From: Eikenella halliae
GTDB taxonomy: Bacteria; Pseudomonadota; Gammaproteobacteria; Burkholderiales; Neisseriaceae
NCBI RefSeq assembly: GCF_001648475.1
Contig: NZ_LXSQ01000032.1
Span: forward strand, 1 to 12,433
Length of the DNA stretch: 12,433 nt
Reading direction: 5' to 3'
Below the pieces are notes generated by a model, which was given only the letters and a program-made list of their open reading frames with translations, did no database searches and was not told where the DNA came from. Position 1 is the first letter of the stretch. Each line of letters opens with the position of its first letter. A program made the translations under genes and the position numbers. This document shows positions 5,847 through 12,274 of the stretch, one piece after another.

Positions 5847-5884
5847 TTTTCAGGTAGCCTATTGGCAATCGGGCTACCTGAAAA
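5847..5884. repeat. Inverted DUS pair 3 of the ubiM-smr gap
   Basis: TTCAGGTAGCCT at 5849-5860 faces the variant GGGCTACCTGAA at 5871-5882. The stem TTTTCAGGTAGCC/GGCTACCTGAAAA is topped by ATTG/CAAT, so nearly the whole 38-bp segment can fold. It ends about 80 bases before the smr start codon. Confidence 0.75.
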
Positions 5885-5917
5885 TTATGTGGTGGTATTC
5901 GCTTGTGCCGCTTCGGT

Positions 5918-5925
5918 TATAAAAT
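5918..5925 (+). promoter_or_regulatory. Possible promoter -10 for the Smr-domain gene
   Basis: The A/T-rich TATAAAAT stands out in a GC-rich stretch 40 bases before the start codon. No good -35 is seen at 16-18 bases upstream. This is the only promoter-like sequence I find between the last DUS hairpin and the gene. Confidence 0.3.
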
Positions 5926-5965
5926 AGCCGGATGATAAAGATGAAATCAGATATGGAGCCGGATA

Positions 5966-6565
5966 ATGGATAAACAGGATACGCAAAAGCTGTTAAAGCA
6001 ATTAGGCAAGGAGGCAAAACGGCGGCAGGAAGAAGCCGCTGCTCAGGCACAGCGGCAGCGTCGTGACGAGCCAGATTTTGCGGCGGCGGTGGGCAAGGTT
6101 ACGCCGCTGAAAAACAGTAATCGGGTGGCTGCGCCGAAAGACGATAAACCTTTGAAACGGCGGTTTCATAATGAAGAATGGGATGAGGAGGCGTATTTCT
6201 ATGTGAGCACCGACAGCGAACACGAGCCGCCACGTTCGTTTTGCAAAAACGGCCGCGGGCAAGAGGACATCCGCCGCCTGGTGGCCGGGCATTGGCCGTG
6301 CGTGGGGCGTTTGGATTTGCACGGCTGCACACGCGAGGAAGCGCAGCGGGAGCTGAGTGAGTTTATCGAGGAAGTGTTGCGCCGCGGGGTGTGCGCGGAA
6401 ATCGTGCACGGCAGCGGGCTGGGTTCGCAGGGGTTTGTGCCGGTGTTGAAAAGCTTGGTGCGCCGCTGGCTGATGGCGCATCCGGAAGTGCTGGCTTATG
6501 CCGAGCCGCATGGTGCGAACGATGGGGCGGTGCTCATTTTGTTACGCAAACGGCGCGCGGGATAG
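5966..6565 (+). CDS. Smr/MutS2-domain protein (putative endonuclease)
   Basis: A 199-residue protein with a C-terminal Smr domain (about 112-196). Visible motifs are LDLHG (116-120), HGSGLGSQG (148-156) and the closing GANDGAVLILLRK (183-195). Smr domains occur at the end of MutS2 and in stand-alone proteins such as E. coli SmrA (DNA nicking) and SmrB (cleaves mRNA at collided ribosomes). The N-terminal third is charged and rich in Lys, Arg, Gln and Ala (residues 1-35), probably helical or disordered, followed by a linker. The architecture fits the small stand-alone Smr proteins; whether the substrate is DNA or RNA cannot be told here. The ATG has GGAG eight bases upstream. It is transcribed away from ubiM and has its own upstream region. 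Confidence 0.88.
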   Translation: MDKQDTQKLLKQLGKEAKRRQEEAAAQAQRQRRDEPDFAAAVGKVTPLKNSNRVAAPKDDKPLKRRFHNEEWDEEAYFYVSTDSEHEPPRSFCKNGRGQEDIRRLVAGHWPCVGRLDLHGCTREEAQRELSEFIEEVLRRGVCAEIVHGSGLGSQGFVPVLKSLVRRWLMAHPEVLAYAEPHGANDGAVLILLRKRRAG

Positions 6566-6894
6566 AAGGTTCTGTTTTGTTGTTTTGTGTATGTGCTGGT
6601 TCGGGCTGTTTTCGGATGGTTTTTTAGGCGGCGGGGTACTGAGGCGGGGCTTGTGCCTTGAAGAATAAAGGCTTTAAAAGCCCGAAAAAAAACGTTGCCA
6701 ATCAGGCGTAAGGCTGTTAATATTTCACGGAAATACAGAGTGTTGCGGCATTGTTGGTGTCGTGGGAATTTTCGGAAAACAACAGTTTCCCGGTTCGGCT
6801 GTTTAAGCGTATGCTTTTATGGCCGATTTCTACTGTGTTGCCAAACGAAAAAGCGAAGCTCATTGTTTAACCCAAGTAAAGAGGATAGGAATTT
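6566..6894 (+). other. Non-coding region between smr and aceE
   Basis: No convincing gene is seen in these 329 bases. They hold a short hairpin GGCTT-TAA-AAGCC at 6670-6682 without a useful T tract on the plus strand, a good promoter at 6695-6723, and a leader of about 165 bases before aceE. The leader has a possible small stem GGGAA/TTCCC around 6766-6792. There is no uptake sequence here, unlike the other large gaps. Confidence 0.6.
6695..6723 (+). promoter_or_regulatory. Probable sigma-70 promoter of the aceE operon
   Basis: TTGCCA (6695-6700, five of six consensus bases) is followed after 17 bases by TAATAT (6718-6723). The -10 is preceded by TG at 6715-6716, an extended -10. Transcription would begin near 6730 and give a 5' leader of about 165 nt before the aceE ATG. 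This is the best promoter match in the window. Confidence 0.55.
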
Positions 6895-9579
6895 ATGTCT
6901 GCTGAAAAACATGATATCGACCCGATTGAAACTCAAGAGTGGTTGGATGCGCTCAGTTCCGTGCTAGAAAACGAAGGCTCGGAGCGGGCGCATTTTATAT
7001 TGGAAAACCTGGTGCGCTATACCCGCCGCCGCGGCGTGCACCTGCCGTTTAGTGCCACCACTGCGTATCTGAACACCATTCCTGTCGGCAAAGAGCAGAA
7101 ATCACCCGGCAACCACGAGCTGGAACACCGCATCCGCGCCGCCATCCGCTGGAACGCCGCCGCCATGGTGTTGCGTGCTGGCAAGAAAGACTTGGAATTG
7201 GGCGGCCACATCGCTTCCTTCCAATCTTCCGCCACTTTGTATGATGTGGGCTTCAACCACTTTTGGCGCGCCAAAAATGAAGCCACCGGCGAAGAAGGCG
7301 ATTTGATTTATGTTCAAGGCCACTCCGCTCCCGGCTTCTATTCCCGCGCCTTCGTGGAAGGCCGCCTGAGCGAAGACCAGCTGAACAATTTCCGCCAAGA
7401 AGTCGGTGGCAACGGCCTGCCGTCTTACCCGCACCCGCACCTGCTGCCCGATTTCTGGCAATTCCCCACCGTATCCATGGGCTTGGGCCCGCTGATGGCG
7501 ATTTACCAAGCGCGCTTCCTGAAATACTTGGAATCTCGCGGCTTGGCCAAAACCAAAGGTCGCAAAGTATGGTGCTTCTGCGGCGACGGCGAAATGGACG
7601 AGCCGGAAAGCCAAGGCGCGATTGCGCTGGCCGCCCGCGAAGGCTTGGACAACCTGATTTTTGTGATCAACTGCAACCTGCAACGTTTGGACGGCCCGGT
7701 ACGCGGTAACGGCAAAATCATCCAAGAATTGGAAGGCAATTTCCGCGGTGCAGGCTGGAATGTGTTGAAAGTGATTTGGGGCAGCCGCTGGGACGGCCTC
7801 TTGGCACGCGACACCAACAACGCCCTGAAACAACGCATGGAAGAATGCTTGGACGGCGACTACCAAACCTTCAAATCCAAAGACGGTGCATACGTTCGCG
7901 AGCACTTCTTCAACACGCCCGAGCTGAAAGCCCTCGTGGCCGATATGTCGGACGACGAAATCTGGGCCTTGAACCGTGGTGGTCACGACCCGCACAAAGT
8001 TTATGCTGCTTATTATGAAGCCGTAAACAACGCCGACGGCCGTCCTACTGTAATCTTGGCCAAAACCATCAAAGGTTACGGCATGGGTCAGTCCGGCGAA
8101 GGCCAAAACGTTGCCCACCAAGCCAAGAAAATGGACGTGAAGTCGCTCAAACAATTCCGCGACCGCTTTGGCATTCAGGTAACCGACGAGCAAATCGACA
8201 GCGGCGACCTGCCTTACTTCCGCTTTGCCGAAGACAGCCCGGAAATGCAATACCTGCGCGAACGCCGCAATGCTTTGGGCGGCTACCTGCCTGCACGCCA
8301 TCCGAACAACGAAGCCCTGCCGATTCCGGCTTTGGAAACCTTCGATGCCCAGCTGCAATCCAGCGGTGAGCGCGAATTCTCCACCACCATGGCTTTCGTA
8401 CGCATCTTGGCTGCCTTGCTGAAAGACAAGCAAATCGGCCGCCGCATCGTGCCGATTGTGCCTGATGAAAGCCGCACCTTCGGTATGGAAGGCATGTTCC
8501 GCCAATACGGCATTTGGAACCCGAAAGGCCAGCAGTACACCCCGCAGGATAAAGACCAGCTGATGTTCTACAAAGAGAGCGTGGATGGCCAAATTCTGCA
8601 GGAAGGTATCAACGAGCCGGGCGCCATGGCCGACTGGATTGCTGCTTCCACCAGCTATGCCAACAACCGCTACGCCATGATTCCGTTCTACATCTACTAC
8701 TCCATGTTCGGTTTCCAACGCATCGGCGATTTGGCTTGGGCTGCCGGCGACATGCACGCACGCGGCTTCCTCCTGGGCGGCACCGCAGGCCGCACCACTC
8801 TCAATGGTGAAGGTCTGCAACACGAAGACGGCCACAGCCAATTGCAAGCCGACCTGATTCCGAACTGCATCAGCTACGACCCCACCTTCCAATACGAAGT
8901 GGCCGTAATCGTACACAACGGACTGCAACGCATGTATGTGGATAACGAAGACGTATTCTTCTACATCACCCTGATGAACGAAAACTACGCCCACCCCGCC
9001 ATGCCGCAACGCAAAGGCATCGAGCAGGAAATCCTCAAAGGTATGTATCTGTTCCGCGAAGGAGGCAAAGGCGACAAACGCGTTCAGCTGATGGGCTCCG
9101 GTACTATCCTGCAGGAAGTGATCCACGCTGCCGATTTGCTGAAAAACGATTTCGGTGTGGAAGCCGACATCTGGTCTTGCCCCTCGTTCAACCTGCTGCA
9201 CCGCGAAGCCATCGAAACTGACCGTTGGAACCGCCTGCATCCGGCTGCCGAGCAGAAACTGCCCTTCGTGAGCCAGCAGCTGCAAGGCCATGCCGGCCCG
9301 GTTGTCGCTGCTACTGACTACATCCGCAGCTTTGCCGATCGCATCCGCGCCTACATCCCCAAAGAAAACGGCGATTATGTAGTGCTCGGTACCGACGGTT
9401 TCGGCCGCTCCGACAGCCGCGCCAACCTGCGCAGCTTCTTCGAAGTAGACCGCTACCATGTGGCTGTGGCCGCGCTGGACGCTTTGGCCAAACAGGGCAA
9501 AGTGGGCAAAGACGTGGTACAGAAAGCCATCGAGAAATACGGCGTTCAAACCGAAGTTGCCCCCAGCTGGAAACGCTAA
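6895..9579 (+). CDS. aceE: Pyruvate dehydrogenase E1 component, homodimeric type
   Basis: An 894-residue, thiamine diphosphate-dependent E1 subunit that decarboxylates pyruvate and acetylates the lipoyl groups of E2 in the cytoplasmic pyruvate dehydrogenase complex, feeding acetyl-CoA to the TCA cycle. It has the length and character of the E. coli AceE type (887 residues). Seen directly: His106 and the SAPGFYSRAFVEGRL segment (144-158), the thiamine motif from GDGEMDEPES (230-239) to NCNLQRLDGPV (259-269), and a C-terminal domain ending GTDGFGRSDSRANLR. GAGGA and TAGGA lie just before the ATG. It starts an operon with a lipoprotein gene and aceF. A strong promoter-like sequence lies about 170 bases upstream. 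The coding sequence has no perfect uptake sequence. Confidence 0.97.
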   Translation: MSAEKHDIDPIETQEWLDALSSVLENEGSERAHFILENLVRYTRRRGVHLPFSATTAYLNTIPVGKEQKSPGNHELEHRIRAAIRWNAAAMVLRAGKKDLELGGHIASFQSSATLYDVGFNHFWRAKNEATGEEGDLIYVQGHSAPGFYSRAFVEGRLSEDQLNNFRQEVGGNGLPSYPHPHLLPDFWQFPTVSMGLGPLMAIYQARFLKYLESRGLAKTKGRKVWCFCGDGEMDEPESQGAIALAAREGLDNLIFVINCNLQRLDGPVRGNGKIIQELEGNFRGAGWNVLKVIWGSRWDGLLARDTNNALKQRMEECLDGDYQTFKSKDGAYVREHFFNTPELKALVADMSDDEIWALNRGGHDPHKVYAAYYEAVNNADGRPTVILAKTIKGYGMGQSGEGQNVAHQAKKMDVKSLKQFRDRFGIQVTDEQIDSGDLPYFRFAEDSPEMQYLRERRNALGGYLPARHPNNEALPIPALETFDAQLQSSGEREFSTTMAFVRILAALLKDKQIGRRIVPIVPDESRTFGMEGMFRQYGIWNPKGQQYTPQDKDQLMFYKESVDGQILQEGINEPGAMADWIAASTSYANNRYAMIPFYIYYSMFGFQRIGDLAWAAGDMHARGFLLGGTAGRTTLNGEGLQHEDGHSQLQADLIPNCISYDPTFQYEVAVIVHNGLQRMYVDNEDVFFYITLMNENYAHPAMPQRKGIEQEILKGMYLFREGGKGDKRVQLMGSGTILQEVIHAADLLKNDFGVEADIWSCPSFNLLHREAIETDRWNRLHPAAEQKLPFVSQQLQGHAGPVVAATDYIRSFADRIRAYIPKENGDYVVLGTDGFGRSDSRANLRSFFEVDRYHVAVAALDALAKQGKVGKDVVQKAIEKYGVQTEVAPSWKR

Positions 9580-9592
9580 TCCCGGCCTGAAG

Positions 9593-9633
9593 TTTTCAGG
9601 TAGCCCTGCCCCGCGGTAGAGGCTACCTGAAAA
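9593..9633. terminator. Inverted DUS pair after aceE, possible attenuator
   Basis: The variant TTCAGGTAGCCC (9595-9606) faces a perfect AGGCTACCTGAA (9620-9631), giving a 13-bp stem (9593-9605 with 9621-9633) with a 15-base loop. It lies between aceE and the lipoprotein gene. No long T tract follows on the plus strand, so it may only partly stop transcription and lower expression of the genes behind it. Confidence 0.6.
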
Positions 9634-9649
9634 TCAGAAAAGGAAGAAA

Positions 9650-10267
9650 ATGAAACCCTTATTCGTTGCATGCTCCGTTGCCTTACTGGCCGCCTGCGCT
9701 TCCAATGCGCCGGTGGTGCAGGAAGACAGCACCAGCTACGACAGCAGCACCCAAGCACGCGTGCGCCTTTACGGTCAAAATCAAAAGCCCACCATCATGG
9801 TGAGCGGAATTGATTGCGAAGCCGAAGATCGGCGAGCCCGCCGCGGCCACAAAGTGAACGTGGGCGGCAGCTTGGGCGATGCGTTCGGCTCGCTTGCCGG
9901 TACGGCCAGAAGCCACAGTTTGGGCATAGCCGAAACCGAACACAGCAAAAACATCGGACAAATGAACGGTGTTCTCTCGCGGGCATTTTTCCGCGAATTT
10001 GCCGTGCCGGCCGGCAAAGCTGTGAACGTGCAGGCTGCCTATATAGGCTTGCGGAATGCGATGACGAGCCCAAGCGTAACCGTCATCCAACACGAAGGCT
10101 CATGTAACACCCGTATGGCTTCATTCGTTCCTCAAGCCGGACATGATTACGAAGTGATCGGTCTGCAAGGCGGGCGTTGCGCTGTGGCCGTATATGAAGT
10201 CGGCACGCAGGGCGAACTGAAGCCGGTGGAATTACAAGATGCGGTCAGCTGCCGAAGAAGGCGTTAA
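9650..10267 (+). CDS. Uncharacterised lipoprotein between aceE and aceF
   Basis: A 205-residue predicted lipoprotein. The first 15 residues form a short signal peptide with Lys2, a hydrophobic core and the lipobox LAAC; lipidation would be at Cys16, followed by Ala-Ser, which does not look like an inner-membrane retention signal. The mature part contains ARVRLYGQNQKPTIM, VNVGGSLGDAFGSLAG (69-84), AFFREFAVPAGKAVNV (112-127) and HDYEVIG, a pattern I recall from uncharacterised lipoproteins of other Gammaproteobacteria and Betaproteobacteria, without known function. Four cysteines (56, 152, 177, 201) could form disulfides in the periplasm. It ends in RRRR. AAGGAAG precedes the ATG. It is co-directional with aceE and aceF, but nothing suggests a role in the dehydrogenase complex. 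Start and reading frame are well supported; function unknown. Confidence 0.85.
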   Translation: MKPLFVACSVALLAACASNAPVVQEDSTSYDSSTQARVRLYGQNQKPTIMVSGIDCEAEDRRARRGHKVNVGGSLGDAFGSLAGTARSHSLGIAETEHSKNIGQMNGVLSRAFFREFAVPAGKAVNVQAAYIGLRNAMTSPSVTVIQHEGSCNTRMASFVPQAGHDYEVIGLQGGRCAVAVYEVGTQGELKPVELQDAVSCRRRR

Positions 10268-10302
10268 TTAACCAATCCAACCGAATACCAAAAGGAACTC
10301 TT

Positions 10303-11943
10303 ATGAGTATTGTAGAAATCAAAGTCCCCGATATCGGCGGACACGAAAATGTAGATATTATTGCCGTGGAAGTCAAAGCCGGCGACACCATCGCGCTGGA
10401 CGACACCCTGATTACCCTGGAAACCGACAAAGCCACCATGGACGTACCGGCCGATGCCGCCGGTGTGGTGAAAGAAGTGAAAGTGAAAGTGGGCGACAAA
10501 GTTTCCGAAGGCGATGTGATTGTGCTGGTGGAAGCTGCCGGTGCAGGCGCCGCTGCCGCTCCGGCTGCAGCACCCAAAGCCGAAGCCGCTCCCGCACCTG
10601 CTGCACCCGCCGCTGCTCCGGCTGCCGCTGCTCCGGCTGCCGCCGCCAATGTTCAGGTAGCCGTGCCCGATATCGGCGGCCACACCGATGTGGACGTGAT
10701 TGCCGTAGAAGTGAAAGTGGGCGACACCGTGGCCGTGGACGACACCCTGATTACTCTGGAAACCGACAAAGCCACCATGGACGTACCCAGCACCGCCGCC
10801 GGTACGGTTACCGCCGTGCACATCAAAGTGGGCGACAAAGTGTCTGAAGGCAGCATCATTATCGACGTGGCCGCTGCCGGCGCACTTGCCGCTGCTGTGC
10901 CCGCCGCTGCCGAAGCGCCCAAAGCCGCTCCCGCGCCTGCCGCCGCCCCGGCTCCAGCCCCCGCTGCACCTGCCGCTCCGGCCACTGCCGCCTACGGCAG
11001 CGCACCTGTAAACGAAGCCGGTTTCGCCAAAGCCCACGCCGGCCCCTCCGCCCGCAAACTTGCGCGCGAACTGGGCGTGGATTTGAGCCTGGTGAAAGGC
11101 AGCGGCAACAAAGGCCGCATCACCAAAGACGATATCAAAGCCTTCGTTAAAGCCGCCATGCAGGGCGGTGCAGGCAAGCCTGCAGCTGCCGGTGCTTCTT
11201 TGGGCGGTGGTTTGGATTTGCTGCCGTGGCCGAAAGTGGATTTCGCCAAATTCGGCGAAGTCGAAGTGAAAGAGCTCAGCCGCATCAAGAAGATTTCCGG
11301 TCAAAACCTGTCGCGCAACTGGGTAATGATTCCGCACGTTACCGTACACGACGAAGCCGACATGACCGAGCTGGAAAATTTCCGCAAACAGCTCAACAAA
11401 GAGTGGGAGCGCGAAGGCGTGAAACTCTCGCCCCTGGCCTTCATCATCAAAGCCAGCGTGGCCGCGCTCAAAGCCTTCCCCGAATTCAACTCCTCGCTCG
11501 ACGGCGACAACCTGGTGTTGAAAAAATACTTCCACATCGGCTTTGCCGCCGACACCCCCAACGGCTTGGTGGTGCCCGTGATTAAAGATGTGGACAAAAA
11601 AGGCCTCAAAGAAATCAGCATCGAGCTGGGCGAATTGAGCAAAAAAGCCCGTGAAGGCAAGCTCAAACCGCAGGAAATGCAGGGTGCTTGCTTCACCATT
11701 TCCAGCTTGGGCGGCATCGGCGGCACCGGCTTCACCCCGATTGTGAATGCCCCCGAAGTAGCCATCTTGGGCGTGTGCAAATCACAGATGAAACCGGTGT
11801 GGAACGGCTCCGATTTCGAAGCACGCCTGATGTGCCCGCTCTCCCTGTCGTTCGACCACCGCGTGATCGACGGCGCAGCCGGCATGCGCTTCACCGTGTT
11901 CCTGGCCAACTTGCTCAAAGACTTCCGCCGTATTTCTCTGTAA
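10303..11943 (+). CDS. aceF: Pyruvate dehydrogenase E2, dihydrolipoamide acetyltransferase
   Basis: A 546-residue E2 core protein that carries acetyl groups from E1 to CoA. Two lipoyl domains lie at about 3-78 and 117-190, each with ETDKATMDVP and the lipoylated lysine (Lys43 and Lys156). They are joined by Ala/Pro-rich flexible linkers (about 79-115 and 191-232). A peripheral subunit-binding domain follows at about 244-284 (GPSARKLARELGVDL, GRITKDDI). The catalytic domain runs to the end with SFDHRVIDG, holding the active-site His519 and Asp523. AAGGAA stands before the ATG. It follows the lipoprotein gene by 35 bases and ends before a clear DUS terminator. The E3 gene, often next in Neisseria, is not present in the following 490 bases. 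A variant uptake sequence lies in the first linker at 10652-10663. Confidence 0.97.
   Translation: MSIVEIKVPDIGGHENVDIIAVEVKAGDTIALDDTLITLETDKATMDVPADAAGVVKEVKVKVGDKVSEGDVIVLVEAAGAGAAAAPAAAPKAEAAPAPAAPAAAPAAAAPAAAANVQVAVPDIGGHTDVDVIAVEVKVGDTVAVDDTLITLETDKATMDVPSTAAGTVTAVHIKVGDKVSEGSIIIDVAAAGALAAAVPAAAEAPKAAPAPAAAPAPAPAAPAAPATAAYGSAPVNEAGFAKAHAGPSARKLARELGVDLSLVKGSGNKGRITKDDIKAFVKAAMQGGAGKPAAAGASLGGGLDLLPWPKVDFAKFGEVEVKELSRIKKISGQNLSRNWVMIPHVTVHDEADMTELENFRKQLNKEWEREGVKLSPLAFIIKASVAALKAFPEFNSSLDGDNLVLKKYFHIGFAADTPNGLVVPVIKDVDKKGLKEISIELGELSKKAREGKLKPQEMQGACFTISSLGGIGGTGFTPIVNAPEVAILGVCKSQMKPVWNGSDFEARLMCPLSLSFDHRVIDGAAGMRFTVFLANLLKDFRRISL
10399..10448 (+). repeat. Direct repeat of lipoyl-domain DNA (first copy)
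   Basis: The 50 bases encoding the region around the first lipoyl lysine recur at 10738-10787, 339 bases downstream, with one difference. This is part of the tandem lipoyl-domain duplication of aceF. Confidence 0.85.
10652..10663 (-). repeat. Variant DNA uptake sequence within aceF
   Basis: TTCAGGTAGCCG, 11 of 12 bases, at the junction of the first linker and second lipoyl domain, coding for VQVAV. Confidence 0.6.
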
Positions 11944-11959
11944 GCGTTTGGGCATGATT

Positions 11960-11995
11960 AAAAGGCTACCTGAAAGTTTTCAGGTAGCCTTTTTT
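11960..11995 (+). terminator. DUS terminator of the pyruvate dehydrogenase operon
   Basis: Inverted uptake sequences at 11963-11974 and 11979-11990 form a stem of about 16 bp with a minimal loop, followed by TTTTTT. It lies 16 bases after the aceF stop codon. A classic intrinsic terminator of the neisserial type. Confidence 0.88.
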
Positions 11996-12017
11996 AATCT
12001 AGATAATGCTTAAGTGT

Positions 12018-12142
12018 TTAGTGGATATTGGCCTGCTGGTAGAGGTGGGCAATTTCTTGCTCGATCAGCAGGTTTTTTAAGCTTCAGGAAATACGGGATG
12101 CCAGCTTCACCATTTCCAGCTTGAGCGGTATCAGCTTTATCC
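12018..12142 (-). pseudogene. Possible 3' remnant of an unidentified gene
   Basis: On the minus strand one frame reads KLIPLKLEMVKLASRIS, then TGA (12084-12086), then SLKNLLIEQEIAHLYQQANIH and a stop at 12018. Both pieces look like natural helical protein, and the stop is a single codon away from a continuous reading frame. The upstream side is cut by the Correia element at 12143. I do not recognise the family. The evidence is only residue composition, so a chance open stretch is possible. Confidence 0.3.
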
Positions 12143-12247
12143 TATAGTGAATTAAATTTAAATCAGGACAAGGCGGCGAGCCGCAGACAGTACACACGTT
12201 ACGGCAAGGCGAACCAACGCTGTACTGGTTTTTGTTAATTCACTATA
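12143..12247 (-). repeat. Correia repeat enclosed element (CREE), 105 bp, copy 2
   Basis: It begins TATAGTGAATTAAATTTAAA and ends TTAATTCACTATA, with a core matching the reverse complement of 4092-4196 at all but about two positions. The length is also 105 bp. It sits 27 bases before the second IS copy. Relative to the core, the two sorts of terminal repeat are exchanged compared with copy 1. Confidence 0.9.
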
Positions 12248-12274
12248 TGCAGCTTGCTGGTTGATATGGAAAGA

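Noticed and set aside
5662..5868. A 68-codon minus-strand frame in the ubiM-smr gap
   Set aside because: It is largely made of translated uptake sequences (YLKN, IFQVA, RLPEK) and has no clear start signal.
6670..6682. Hairpin GGCTT-TAA-AAGCC as terminator of the Smr gene
   Set aside because: On the plus strand it is followed by A, not T; the T-rich side is on the minus strand, where there is no gene to end.
6695..6967. A 90-codon plus-strand frame overlapping the aceE start
   Set aside because: No ribosome binding site, atypical codon use and composition, and it covers the probable promoter and leader of aceE.
7102..9549. An 815-codon open frame on the minus strand opposite aceE
   Set aside because: It is the mirror of a strongly biased, GC-rich coding sequence; its predicted protein has no recognisable domain and the plus-strand aceE is certain.
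10264..11535. A 423-codon minus-strand frame opposite aceF, rich in Gly, His and Phe
   Set aside because: Low-complexity composition comes from reading the Ala/Pro-rich linkers backwards; aceF accounts for this DNA.
950..11990. Repeated DUS hairpins considered as a CRISPR array
   Set aside because: The repeats are 12-mers in inverted pairs at irregular distances, many inside genes, with no regular spacers and no cas genes.
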